A stretch of 64,000 nucleotides of DNA. Source: Kiloniella laminariae (GTDB lineage Bacteria > Pseudomonadota > Alphaproteobacteria > Kiloniellales > Kiloniellaceae). Each line of letters opens with the position of its first letter. The stretch's first letter is position 1. The translations under genes were made by a program, and so were the position numbers. The notes under the pieces were generated by a model. That model ran no database searches. It saw only the letters and a program-made list of their open reading frames with translations, and had not been told where the DNA came from. The stretch covers positions 248,001 to 312,000 of the forward strand of contig NZ_JAPWGY010000001.1 of the NCBI RefSeq assembly GCF_027214005.1, read 5' to 3'. Of this stretch, positions 45,133 to 54,435 are shown in pieces.

Positions 45133-45315
45133 GATTTGTCCTGTGGCTGTGCTCTGTTGTCGATGAAAAGAGAAAGGTTGTCGGGCTGAAAAGTCATTGG
45201 CGAGTTCGCAGTAGGTTTGCCCTGTTTTATAACTTTACGCGATGACGATGAACAGTCGGTTTTTCCCGGGCGCTTTGGGTTCTATTGTAATTTACAGGCA
45301 GAAAAGGCAACAAAA

Positions 45316-45969
45316 TCAGGATTTTCTGGTTTTAACGGGTTTGGTTCTTTCCGGGTAACAAGTGGTGCAAATTTCGCATTTTGTGCCATCACACCCGCGT
45401 GCTGAACAATATTCACGTCCATAATAGATGATTTCGAGATGCAGGTCGTTCCAGCGCTCTCGACGGAAAAGTCTTTTGAGATCTTTTTCTGTCGTTTCAA
45501 CATTCTTGCCATTGCTCAGTCCCCAACGTTGTGCCAGTCGGTGAATGTGGGTGTCGACGGGGAAGTTCGGGACGCCGAAAGCCTGTGACATTACGACGCT
45601 GGCTGTTTTGTGCCCTACACCGGGCAGTTCCTCCAGGGCTTCCAATGACTGGGGGACCTCGCCATCATACCGTTCTACCAGGATCCGGGAGAGTTCGGAA
45701 ATAGCGCTGGACTTTCTGGGAGACAGACCACAGGGGCGGATAATGGCCCGGATTTCCTCGACAGGAACCTGTGCCATATCAAAAGGGTTGTCAGCACGAG
45801 AAAAGAGGGCAGGCGTGATTTTATTGACCCGTTCATCTGTACATTGAGCCGAGAGTAAAACCGCGACCAGAAGCGTGTAGGGGTCTTTATGATCCAGCGG
45901 AATAGGAAGGGTCGGATAGAGTTCCTTCAGTCGCCGATCGATATATTCAACACGTTGTTTTTTAAGCAT
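45316..45969 (-). CDS. nth: Endonuclease III with altered cluster cysteines
   Basis: A 217-residue base-excision-repair glycosylase/AP lyase for oxidised pyrimidines. The helix-hairpin-helix LPGVGHKTA (115-123) with catalytic K121 and D139 in VDTHIHRLAQRWG are intact. The 4Fe-4S loop has five cysteines: C188, C193, C198, C201, C204 (YCSARGCDGTKCEICTTC). The usual C-x6-C-x2-C-x5-C spacing is not obeyed, because the position seven after C188 is glycine, but C188, C198 and C204 retain +10 and +16. Cluster binding is therefore uncertain. Single gene. Confidence 0.92.
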   Translation of the reverse strand: MLKKQRVEYIDRRLKELYPTLPIPLDHKDPYTLLVAVLLSAQCTDERVNKITPALFSRADNPFDMAQVPVEEIRAIIRPCGLSPRKSSAISELSRILVERYDGEVPQSLEALEELPGVGHKTASVVMSQAFGVPNFPVDTHIHRLAQRWGLSNGKNVETTEKDLKRLFRRERWNDLHLEIIYYGREYCSARGCDGTKCEICTTCYPERTKPVKTRKS

Positions 45970-46114
45970 TCTGAAATATGTCTCAAATTTCTTTATATTT
46001 TTCTCTGGCAGTTACCTTATTTTAACGCTCGGACCGAATAATCAAATCGGAAGCTATAAAAGCAACATCTTATTGTCTCGCAAAGAGCCATATCTAACAA
46101 GGTCGGGTTAAGTC

Positions 46115-48328
46115 GTGTCAGAAACAAAATCGAACACCCTTGATGAGCAACCGGAAGAGGTTGCTGTTGAGGCAGAGGTGCTGGAAGAAGCACAGCTTGA
46201 TGTATATACAGATGCCGAGATCGAAACAGAGGTCAGCCGGACTACTTTTCTGGGGAATTTTTCTGTATCAACGCGTATCTATGCGTTGATGTTGCTGGGT
46301 ATTGTCGCCCTGGCAGTGATTTGCTCGATCTTTTTTGTCGGAGATATGATGCTGGCCAAAAGCCAGGAGCAGCTGGCTGAAAACCAGTCCAGGCTTGAAG
46401 AGAGTCAGATTGCCCTGTCGGCAGACCAGGAAAAGCTCGAAAATGCGCAGCAAATTCAGAAACTCGTCGATGAGATTGATGTTGGCATTAATCGCCTTGC
46501 CCTGAGTGAAAAGGATTTTCTGCTCAAGAGTGATCTGAAATATGAGGATCAGTTTTTTGCCGCGATGGATGTTGTTAATGCCAAACTCAAAGAACTGGAA
46601 GCTCTGTCAGAAGCGCCTGCTTTGAAAGAGGGACTTACGGCATTGAGAGGGAACCTCAGAACCTACGAAGAAAGTTTTGGTAAGGTTGTTGAGGATAAAA
46701 ATACCCTTGGCCTGACAAAAAACGCGGGGTTGAAAGGGCGCCTGAACAACTCTGCCTTTGCAATCGAAGACAGCCTGAAAGCCCCTTATCTGATCAAGCT
46801 GGCAGGGGAGATGACAACAATCCGTACTGTTGAGAAAAGCTTTATCATCTCGCATGAGAAAGAGGATATGGACGATGTTCTCAACCAGGGAAAAAAGTTT
46901 TTACGGAATGTGAAATACGCGCTGCTTTCAAAAGATGAGAAAAAGAATATTCAGACACTGGTCGAGACCTATCTGAGCGACTTTGAAAAATTCGCGTCAA
47001 CGACGCTCAGTTTTGATGGCGGAACGGATCAACTGGTTCAGGCTTTTGGCACGCTTCATGCCCCGATCAAGTCAATGGGGACCTATAGCAAGGAAGAGCT
47101 GGAGGCGATCGCTGACCGGGTGAGCAACGTTTCGTCGACCGTTGAAGCCATTTCCGCTGATGTCAAAAGTGTTTCGGCAGAAGCTGCTGACAATGCCAGC
47201 GCAGTGCGTAACCTGATTATCGGGGCCGGCATCGTCATCTTTATTCTTATGGTCGGAATTGGGGTGGTTGTGCTCAGGAGCCTGACCGGACCTATCCGTT
47301 TGATCACCGATGTTACAACCCGGCTGTCCGAAGGAAACAAGGACGTTGATATCCCTGCAGTGGAGAATCAGGACGAAGTCGGCGAAATGGCCCGGGCACT
47401 TCTGGTGTTCAAGGAAAACCTGATCGAACGCGAGAGAATTGAAGAGGAACAGGAAGTACAGCGCAAGGAACGAGAGGCGCGTGCGCTGCGTCTTGAGGAA
47501 TTGGCAAAGGTATTCGATAGCGATGTTCGCGATGTTCTTGCCGCCTTGCAGAATTCAACAGGGCGGATGGGTGACACAGCAAATACAATGTCTGATGTGG
47601 CTGAAGAAACCAAAGCCCAGTCTGCAGCTGTGGCCTCGGCATCAGATCTGGCCTCCACCAACGTTCAGACTGTGGCATCCGCTGCGGAGGAACTGTCTGC
47701 TTCTATTAACGAGATCAGCCGCCAGGTGATGGAATCTGCCAATGTCACAAACCGTGCGGTTTCAGAGGCAAGCAAAACCAGCCAGACGGTACAGCAACTG
47801 TCTGAAGCGGCACAAAAAATTGGAGAGGTTGTGCACCTCATCAATGATATTGCCGAACAGACCAATCTACTGGCCTTGAACGCGACCATTGAGGCTGCCC
47901 GAGCTGGTGAAGCAGGCAAGGGCTTTGCGGTGGTGGCTTCCGAGGTTAAATCCCTTGCCAACCAGACAGCCAAGGCAACGGAAGAGATTTCCGAACAGAT
48001 CGCGACAATGCAGCGCCAGACCGGCTCTGCTGTGACCGATATTGAAGGTATCAGCAAGATTATCAACCAGGTAAACGAAATCGCTTCGGGTATTTCTGCC
48101 GCGGTTGAGGAGCAGGGAGCTGCAACGCAGGAAATTGCCCGCAATACCCAGGAAGCAGCTCGTGGAACCCAGGAAGTCTCGTCCAATATTTCGGGGGTCA
48201 GTATGGCTGCCGAGAAATCAGGGCAGGCTTCTCAGGAAGTAAAAAAGGCGGTAGGTGATCTTAAGTCCCAAGGTGACCGTCTTAATGGTCAGGTGCGGGA
48301 TTTCCTTCGGGAAATCAAATCAGCCTAA
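46115..48328 (+). CDS. Methyl-accepting chemotaxis protein
   Basis: A 737-residue inner-membrane chemoreceptor. The acidic N-terminus (about 1-50) precedes TM1 (about 52-72, [18 protein letters not shown]), a coiled-coil and helical periplasmic sensor of about 290 residues, TM2 (about 366-387), a HAMP domain and a long signalling domain with the hairpin tip [27 protein letters not shown]. The helical sensor (heavy Glu/Lys, 4HB/HBM-like) does not reveal the ligand. It starts at GTG 46115. The gene is alone: no che genes in the window. A strong terminator follows. Confidence 0.92.
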   Translation: MSETKSNTLDEQPEEVAVEAEVLEEAQLDVYTDAEIETEVSRTTFLGNFSVSTRIYALMLLGIVALAVICSIFFVGDMMLAKSQEQLAENQSRLEESQIALSADQEKLENAQQIQKLVDEIDVGINRLALSEKDFLLKSDLKYEDQFFAAMDVVNAKLKELEALSEAPALKEGLTALRGNLRTYEESFGKVVEDKNTLGLTKNAGLKGRLNNSAFAIEDSLKAPYLIKLAGEMTTIRTVEKSFIISHEKEDMDDVLNQGKKFLRNVKYALLSKDEKKNIQTLVETYLSDFEKFASTTLSFDGGTDQLVQAFGTLHAPIKSMGTYSKEELEAIADRVSNVSSTVEAISADVKSVSAEAADNASAVRNLIIGAGIVIFILMVGIGVVVLRSLTGPIRLITDVTTRLSEGNKDVDIPAVENQDEVGEMARALLVFKENLIERERIEEEQEVQRKEREARALRLEELAKVFDSDVRDVLAALQNSTGRMGDTANTMSDVAEETKAQSAAVASASDLASTNVQTVASAAEELSASINEISRQVMESANVTNRAVSEASKTSQTVQQLSEAAQKIGEVVHLINDIAEQTNLLALNATIEAARAGEAGKGFAVVASEVKSLANQTAKATEEISEQIATMQRQTGSAVTDIEGISKIINQVNEIASGISAAVEEQGAATQEIARNTQEAARGTQEVSSNISGVSMAAEKSGQASQEVKKAVGDLKSQGDRLNGQVRDFLREIKSA

Positions 48329-48346
48329 GAGAATCTGTCATTGGAC

Positions 48347-48386
48347 TTAACAGGGGGGGAGGGCGATGGTCCTGCCCCCCTGTTAA
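48347..48386. terminator. Bidirectional terminator between the chemoreceptor and the EamA transporter
   Basis: TTAACAGGGGGG (48347-48358) pairs with CCCCCCTGTTAA (48375-48386), 12 bp, followed by ATTTG. It lies between convergent genes. Confidence 0.88.
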
Positions 48387-48393
48387 TTTGGGA

Positions 48394-49311
48394 TCATTTT
48401 TTGTGATCATTTTTCAGGGAAAGAAACCAGTCTAGAGACAGGCGACTGACCGCGATCCCGGAAAGGATCATGGCGAGCGCCAGAAGTGTTTCTGCCGGGA
48501 GGCGTTCGCCCAGGAATACAGTCCCCCAGATAACGCCAAAAACCGGGACGAGATAGCCGACATATGACACAAAGGTATAGTTGACCTCTCTGATCAGATA
48601 GAAGCGGAGTATAAAGGCCAGCGCTGTCGGAATAGCCCCAAGATAGACCAGAGCTGCCAGCGTTGATGAACTACTCGCAGAAAGGCTCTGCCAGGGGGAG
48701 TCGAGCAACAGGCTGAAGGGGAGGATCTGTAGCGTTGCCACAAGCAGGATCGAAGCCGTGGTTATCGTGTTTGATGTCTCCTGGACACGTTTGACGAGGA
48801 GTCCGGAGCCAGCATAGCACATGGCGGCAACCATGGTTGCCAGCTGGGCAGGAACATCCTTTCCGAACTCGGAAAAACTGTCGAAGCCAAGAATCAGTAA
48901 TACGCCGGAAAAACCAATTATGACGCCCAGGAGCTTGAAGAGGGTAAAGCGGTCATCAGTACTGAAAAAGTGGGAAAGAACAAGGGCGAGCAGGGGGCCT
49001 GTTGCCATCAAAATCGCGGTCAGGCCAGATTCAATGTACTGCTCGGCCCAGCTGATCAGGGTAAAAGGAGCAGCCATCGTGAAAAAGCTGACGAAAAAAA
49101 TCTGTATCCAGAATTTTTTGTCGCGAGGGAGGTAGAGACCACGACTGCGCATGTAACCATAGATGATGATTGTTGCGACCAGCAATCTGGAAGCCGCGAT
49201 TGTCGCAGGAGGGACTTCGTGAACAGTGATCTTGATGGCCAGGAAAGCTGACCCCCATATCGCTGCAAGCAGGATGAGAATCAAAGTGTCCTTGAGCGTG
49301 GGGTTTCGCAT
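48394..49311 (-). CDS. EamA/DMT family transporter
   Basis: A 305-residue inner-membrane protein with ten hydrophobic segments in two EamA repeats (about 8-140 and 152-290). Signs are ILLAAIWGSAFLAIKI at the start and PVFGVIWGTVFLGERLP in the second half. The family exports metabolites or amino acids; the substrate is not predictable. Stop lies 7 bases from the shared terminator. Confidence 0.92.
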   Translation of the reverse strand: MRNPTLKDTLILILLAAIWGSAFLAIKITVHEVPPATIAASRLLVATIIIYGYMRSRGLYLPRDKKFWIQIFFVSFFTMAAPFTLISWAEQYIESGLTAILMATGPLLALVLSHFFSTDDRFTLFKLLGVIIGFSGVLLILGFDSFSEFGKDVPAQLATMVAAMCYAGSGLLVKRVQETSNTITTASILLVATLQILPFSLLLDSPWQSLSASSSSTLAALVYLGAIPTALAFILRFYLIREVNYTFVSYVGYLVPVFGVIWGTVFLGERLPAETLLALAMILSGIAVSRLSLDWFLSLKNDHKK

Positions 49312-49515
49312 TTATGTTCCGTTTCCGTTCCTGCGTCTGGTTAGAGTGGTATCGTTAAACTCATTGTCCAGGCAAGGAAAAATGATTGTAACGGCTTATT
49401 GCACGATTGCTGTGACAGAGATAGGGCGGTAAGGTGACGCCGATGTTCTTTGGCCTGTTAAGGCCCCTGAAAGAAGCAGAAAATTTCAAAGTAAATAACA
49501 AAGTAGTGTTCCAGG

Positions 49516-50367
49516 ATGTCCGAGATCAAAGAACAGCATCGCCCCCGTATTATCGTTGTCGGTAATGAAAAAGGTGGTTCTGGCAAGTCGACCACCTCCA
49601 TGCATTTGATCGTATCCCTGCTCAGGGAGGGGTTCAGTGTTGGCACTATTGATCTGGATGCCCGGCAGGGGACCCTGTCTCGCTATATAGAAAACCGGCA
49701 ACATTTTGTTCAAACGACCAAGGCGCAGATTTCGGTGCCCGAACACAGAAGGGTTTATCGCTCTGCAGTGGAGGATAACGAACTTAGCAAGCAGGAAGAT
49801 CGCCAGAATCTGGAACAGGCGATGGAAGAATTATGGGATCGGGATTATCTGGTATTTGATACGCCCGGGAGTGACAATTATCTTTCCCGGCTTGGTCATA
49901 GTTATGCAGATATTCTGATTACCCCCCTCAATGACAGCTTTCTCGATATGGATATGCTGGCAAAAATAGAGGTTGTGGATGACGATCTGAAGCTGACTCC
50001 AAGTACCTATAGCCAGATGGTCTGGGAACAGCGCCAACAACGGGCTATCCAGCGAAAACGGCCAATTGACTGGGTGGTAATGCGTAATCGGCTTTCGCAT
50101 ATTGATGCAAAGAACAAACGTGACATGGGGTTGCTGCTGGAACATCTGGCCAAACGGCTACAGTTCCGCTTGGCTCCGGGCTTTGGGGAGCGGGTGATTT
50201 TTCGCGAACTTTTTCCAAAAGGCTTAACGCTTCTGGACCTTGATTCGGAAGATGCCGGAATCTCGCTGAGTATGAGCCATGTTGCCGCGCGCCAGGAGGT
50301 GAGGAGCCTGCTGCAGGCCATTGGTCTCAGTGGAGAAATGGCTATAGAACACCCTGAAACAATTTAA
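49516..50367 (+). CDS. mipZ: MipZ division-plane ATPase
   Basis: A 283-residue ParA/MinD-type ATPase that in Caulobacter forms a polar gradient via ParB and blocks FtsZ assembly away from midcell. The deviant Walker A is VVGNEKGGSGKSTT (K19, K24). TIDLDARQGTLSRYIENR, DTPGSDNYLSRLGHSYAD, TPLNDSFLDMDML, DWVVMRNRL and VIFRELFPKGLTLLDL match Caulobacter MipZ nearly position for position. This supports the alphaproteobacterial assignment. It is followed by a VWA protein and a J-protein. Confidence 0.94.
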   Translation: MSEIKEQHRPRIIVVGNEKGGSGKSTTSMHLIVSLLREGFSVGTIDLDARQGTLSRYIENRQHFVQTTKAQISVPEHRRVYRSAVEDNELSKQEDRQNLEQAMEELWDRDYLVFDTPGSDNYLSRLGHSYADILITPLNDSFLDMDMLAKIEVVDDDLKLTPSTYSQMVWEQRQQRAIQRKRPIDWVVMRNRLSHIDAKNKRDMGLLLEHLAKRLQFRLAPGFGERVIFRELFPKGLTLLDLDSEDAGISLSMSHVAARQEVRSLLQAIGLSGEMAIEHPETI

Positions 50368-50529
50368 TTCTCCTGTATCCACAAGTAATGTTTGAGGAAA
50401 GCCGGAGCGAAGAAAATCCTATTGGTCCCTTTTGTGCGACGATAGTGATGATTATATATTTTGATGGAAATAGCCTTTACACTGGATCTTCATCGTTCCA
50501 GAAGCTTTTGATCTCCTGAAGGAAGCAGC

Positions 50530-51243
50530 GTGCCAGAGCAGAGACCATCCAAGCAAAAGATTGCGCTTCGATCTTCGAAAGATGAGGTGAGTGCTTTTTT
50601 GACAAAGCTGGAGCAGACCCCGGTCAGGGGAACTGAAAGAGGTCGCCTTGTCTTTGCCATGGATGCGACAGCAAGTCGCCAGTTCACATGGGATCAGGCC
50701 TGCTATATTCAGGCGATGATGTTCGAAGAAGCGGGAAGGGTTGGCGGTCTGGATATCCAGCTGATTTTTTTCCGCGGTTTCCGGGAGTGCAAGTCAACGG
50801 CCTGGATCTCTTCGGCACAGCAGTTACAAAAATTGATGACATCGGTTCAATGTTTGGCGGGTAAGACCCAGATCCGCAAGGTCCTGAAAAAAACACTGGA
50901 GGAAACCCAGAAAAAACATGTGAATGCATTGGTTTTTGTTGGTGATGCCATGGAGGAAGATGTGGATGAACTTGGGCACCTGGCTGGGCAGCTCGGGCTG
51001 CACGCTGTGCCCTGTTTCATGTTTCACGAGGGACGGGACCCTTTGGTGGAAAATGTGTATCGTCAGGTTGCCCGCCTTTCTGGTGGCGCCTATTGCCCCT
51101 TTGACGAAGGCGCTGCTCAACAGCTCAGAGAACTGTTATCAGCTGTTGCTGTTTTTGCTGCAGGCGGGCGGCGGGCCTTGACCGACTTCAGCAAGGGCAA
51201 AAAAGGGGGGGCGACCTTGTTGTTAACGCAACTGGGGAAATAG
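50530..51243 (+). CDS. von Willebrand A-like domain protein
   Basis: A 237-residue cytoplasmic VWA protein. The metal-dependent adhesion site appears as MDATASRQFTWDQA (D-x-T-x-S), followed by alternating helices and strands, with a second acidic strand VGDAMEEDVDELGHL. It has no signal peptide or membrane segment. It starts at GTG 50530 after GAAGGAAGC. It is preceded by mipZ and followed by the J-domain membrane protein, so the pair may work as a chaperone-linked ATPase-less adaptor; this is inference. Confidence 0.8.
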   Translation: MPEQRPSKQKIALRSSKDEVSAFLTKLEQTPVRGTERGRLVFAMDATASRQFTWDQACYIQAMMFEEAGRVGGLDIQLIFFRGFRECKSTAWISSAQQLQKLMTSVQCLAGKTQIRKVLKKTLEETQKKHVNALVFVGDAMEEDVDELGHLAGQLGLHAVPCFMFHEGRDPLVENVYRQVARLSGGAYCPFDEGAAQQLRELLSAVAVFAAGGRRALTDFSKGKKGGATLLLTQLGK

Positions 51244-51324
51244 AATCCTTGTTCCAGCCTAAGGTGAGTTTTAAACCCGGATTGCCCCTTTGGGGTTGAT
51301 AAGTGGGTGAAGGAGAATGATGCT

Positions 51325-52053
51325 GTGATTGCCTATTTTCTGGCTGGGGTGGCTTTGCTTCTGGCCCTGATTTTCCTGGCTCAGTGGTACAGTCAGGCTT
51401 CTCCCTCGACCATTATAAAAACCCTGAAGCGGCTTGCGATCTCGCTTGGCCTTTTTGTTGCCTTGTTTCTGATTTTAACTGGCCGCGTTTTATTGGTTTT
51501 GGGTGCCTTGCCTCTGCTGCTGCCTGTACTTCTAAGGTATCGTGGAATTTTGCAGCGATTGAAAATGGCAAGGGGGCCGGCTCCAGGGCAATTTTCGGAA
51601 GTCGTGACCCGGTTTTTGCAAATGAGACTGGACCATACAAGCGGTGAGATGAGCGGTCAGGTCATCTCTGGTACTCATGAAGGGAAATCCTTATCTGATC
51701 TGCCCCCTGAAGTGATTGCGCAGCTATACCGGGATTATCGGCTGGCGGATACTGAATCTGCTGATCTTATTCTGGCATATGCTCAACGCCGGTTTGGAAG
51801 TGACTGGATGCAGGAAGAAGACGGGGCAACGGCTCAGGATTCCAGAGAAAATAAAGAGGGCTTGTCTGATGCTGTTATGGATAAAAAGCAGGCGCTGGAA
51901 ATACTGGGGTTGAAAAAAGGGGCTTCTGCCGAGGAAATTCGCGAAGCTCATCGATCCCTGATGCAAAAGCTGCATCCCGATCACGGGGGAAGTACATTTC
52001 TGGCAACCCAGATTAACAGGGCGAAAGATGTGCTATTGAAAGGCCCGGGTTGA
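51325..52053 (+). CDS. Membrane-anchored J-domain protein
   Basis: A 242-residue protein with two N-terminal membrane helices (about 2-20 and 35-65) and a C-terminal J-domain (about 185-240) with HPD in LHPDHGGSTFLATQINRAKDVLL. A J-domain at the end behind membrane helices is the Tim14/DjlA-like layout. It likely recruits DnaK to the inner membrane. GTG 51325 has AGGAG nine bases upstream; GTG 51307 is the longer alternative. Downstream is galU after 64 bases. Confidence 0.85.
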   Translation: MIAYFLAGVALLLALIFLAQWYSQASPSTIIKTLKRLAISLGLFVALFLILTGRVLLVLGALPLLLPVLLRYRGILQRLKMARGPAPGQFSEVVTRFLQMRLDHTSGEMSGQVISGTHEGKSLSDLPPEVIAQLYRDYRLADTESADLILAYAQRRFGSDWMQEEDGATAQDSRENKEGLSDAVMDKKQALEILGLKKGASAEEIREAHRSLMQKLHPDHGGSTFLATQINRAKDVLLKGPG

Positions 52054-52117
52054 GTTCGCTGTGTCTCTATGGCATGACGTGTGTTGTTTAATTCTAGAAT
52101 AAGGAGTGGGGGCACCG

Positions 52118-52987
52118 ATGCGCCGACCCGTTCGTAAAGCAATATTTCCTGTTGGTGGTCTTGGCACAAGATTTTTACCAGCAACCAAAGCCATGCCGAA
52201 AGAAATGCTGCCTGTGGTTGACAAGCCCTTGATACAGTATGCTGTTGAAGAGGCAAAGGCCGCAGGAATTGAAGAGTTTATCTTTGTCACGGGTCGAGGA
52301 AAGGCCGCGATAGAGAACCATTTTGACCGGGAATACGAGCTTGAAGCTGTGTTGCAGTCGCGCGGCAAGCACAAGGAACTGGAAGACCTTTCCTCTTTGT
52401 TGCTTGAAGCGGGCAGTGTCACCTATACCCGGCAGCAGGAACCCCTGGGGTTGGGGCACGCAGTATGGTGTGCAAGAAATCTGATCGGCGACGAACCTTT
52501 TGCTGTCTTGCTGGCAGATGACCTGGTGAAATCCGATCAGCCGTGTCTCAAACAGATGGTTGAACATTACGAGGACGTTGGCGGCCATCTTGTTGCCGTA
52601 ATGGACGTGCCGAGAGAGCATACCAATCGCTATGGTATTCTTGATGTGGTCGAGGAAAAAGGTCCTCTGGCCCGAGCACGGACTCTGATTGAAAAGCCAG
52701 ATCCTGCGGAAGCGCCTTCGACCCTGTCAATTATTGGCCGCTATATTCTTGACCCCTCTGTTTTCAAAGAGCTGGACAAGAAACAACGCGGTGCCGGTGG
52801 CGAAATCCAGCTGACAGATGCGCTGGCCAAGACACTGGACGATGTTACCTTCCACGGATTACGTTTCGAGGGAACCAGGTTCGACTGTGGCAGCAAGGCA
52901 GGCTTTCTGGAAGCCACCATTGCTTTTGCGCTGGAGCGGGAAGATCTTGGTGTCCGGATGCGGGACATCCTCAACAAGTATGTATAA
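52118..52987 (+). CDS. galU: UTP-glucose-1-phosphate uridylyltransferase
   Basis: A 289-residue enzyme that makes UDP-glucose. The start FPVGGLGTRFLPATKAMPKEMLPVVDKP is the canonical nucleotide site, and VIEKPDPAEAPS, AKTLDD and CGSKAGFLEATIAFALER are conserved. ATG 52118 is eleven bases after AAGGAG. With ugd and the mutase gene it forms an exopolysaccharide precursor set. Confidence 0.95.
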   Translation: MRRPVRKAIFPVGGLGTRFLPATKAMPKEMLPVVDKPLIQYAVEEAKAAGIEEFIFVTGRGKAAIENHFDREYELEAVLQSRGKHKELEDLSSLLLEAGSVTYTRQQEPLGLGHAVWCARNLIGDEPFAVLLADDLVKSDQPCLKQMVEHYEDVGGHLVAVMDVPREHTNRYGILDVVEEKGPLARARTLIEKPDPAEAPSTLSIIGRYILDPSVFKELDKKQRGAGGEIQLTDALAKTLDDVTFHGLRFEGTRFDCGSKAGFLEATIAFALEREDLGVRMRDILNKYV

Positions 52988-53059
52988 GTAACCGATTTCA
53001 AGCGGCCAGACGATATCCGTATCTTGTCTGCTGATTTGAAAGCGGCGTAGGAGATAATC

Positions 53060-54385
53060 ATGCGTATTGCGATGCTTGGGACAGGCTATGTTGGTCTGGT
53101 ATCCGGAACCTGTTTCTCTGAGTTCGGAACAGATGTCGTCTGTGTAGACAAGGATGAGGCAAAGATTGAAGGTCTGAGAAATGGGGTGATTCCTATTTTT
53201 GAACCAGGCCTTGAAACGCTGGTGAAAAAGAATGCGGCGGCGGGGCGTCTGAGCTTTTCTCTCGATCTGGCAGAAGCAGCCCGCGATGCAGATGCGATTT
53301 TTATTGCCGTTGGTACGCCTCCGGGCCCTCAGGATGGCCAGGCTGATCTTTCTTATGTCTATCAGGCGGCCCGGGAAATTGCGGCTGTTCTTGATGGCTA
53401 CAAGGTTATTATCACCAAATCGACTGTTCCGGTCGGGACGGGGCGCGAAGTGGAACGGATAATCCGTGAAGCCCGCCCGGATGCTGATTTTGATGTCGTT
53501 TCAAACCCGGAGTTTTTACGCGAAGGCGCTGCGATCAACGATTTCATGCGCCCGGATCGCGTGGTTATCGGTGCCGAAAGCAAGCGGGCACAGGACGTTA
53601 TGGCTGAACTGTATCGGCCACTCTACCTGATTGAAACACCGATCATTTTCACCAAGCTGGAAACTTCCGAGCTGATCAAGTATGCAGGCAACGCCTTTCT
53701 GGCGACCAAGATTTCCTTTATCAACCAGATGGCTGACCTGTGCGAGAAGGTTGGTGCTGATGTGCATCAGGTTGCCAAAGGTATTGGGCTGGATGGCCGG
53801 ATCGGGCGAAAATTCCTTCATGCAGGGCCCGGGTATGGCGGCTCCTGTTTCCCCAAGGATACGCAGGCCCTTGCCTATACAGCCCGAGCGAACGGTGCTC
53901 CGGTGAGTTTGGTAGAGGACGTTATTTCATATAATGCTGCACGCAAGCGCGGTATGGCCGACAAGGTTATTGCGCATTGTGGCGGCACAGTTGCAGGAAA
54001 GAAGGTTGCTGTGCTTGGCCTTACCTTTAAGCCGAACACAGATGATATGCGGGATTCGCCGAGTTTGGATATTATCCCGATTCTCCAGGCCCAAGGGGCA
54101 ACAGTCAGCGCCTATGATCCTGAGGGAATGGAAGAAGCAAAAAAACTTCTGTCAGATGTGACCTATTGTACTGGTGCCTATCAGGCCATGGAAGGCGCTG
54201 ATGTGCTGGTTATCGTTACGGAATGGAATGAATTCCGGCGATTGGATATGGATAGAGTGAAGTCATTGCTTTCTGCCCCCTTGATTGTTGATCTGCGTAA
54301 TATATATAGCCCGGCAGAAATGGCAGAAGACGGCTTTGAGTATCTCAGTATTGGCCGTCCCCTGTCTGCGTTTATGGATATCTGA
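53060..54385 (+). CDS. ugd: UDP-glucose 6-dehydrogenase
   Basis: A 441-residue NAD-dependent enzyme that oxidises UDP-glucose to UDP-glucuronate. The N-terminal Rossmann motif is RIAMLGTGYVGLVSGTCF, the catalytic cysteine C263 is in GYGGSCFPKDTQAL and TFKPNTDDMRDSPSLDI ends the second domain. It follows galU by 72 bases on the same strand. The family length is typical. Confidence 0.95.
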   Translation: MRIAMLGTGYVGLVSGTCFSEFGTDVVCVDKDEAKIEGLRNGVIPIFEPGLETLVKKNAAAGRLSFSLDLAEAARDADAIFIAVGTPPGPQDGQADLSYVYQAAREIAAVLDGYKVIITKSTVPVGTGREVERIIREARPDADFDVVSNPEFLREGAAINDFMRPDRVVIGAESKRAQDVMAELYRPLYLIETPIIFTKLETSELIKYAGNAFLATKISFINQMADLCEKVGADVHQVAKGIGLDGRIGRKFLHAGPGYGGSCFPKDTQALAYTARANGAPVSLVEDVISYNAARKRGMADKVIAHCGGTVAGKKVAVLGLTFKPNTDDMRDSPSLDIIPILQAQGATVSAYDPEGMEEAKKLLSDVTYCTGAYQAMEGADVLVIVTEWNEFRRLDMDRVKSLLSAPLIVDLRNIYSPAEMAEDGFEYLSIGRPLSAFMDI

Positions 54386-54435
54386 GAAACAGATCTCACC
54401 TTTTGACCCTGTTTAACCTTTGGACTTGAACCAAC

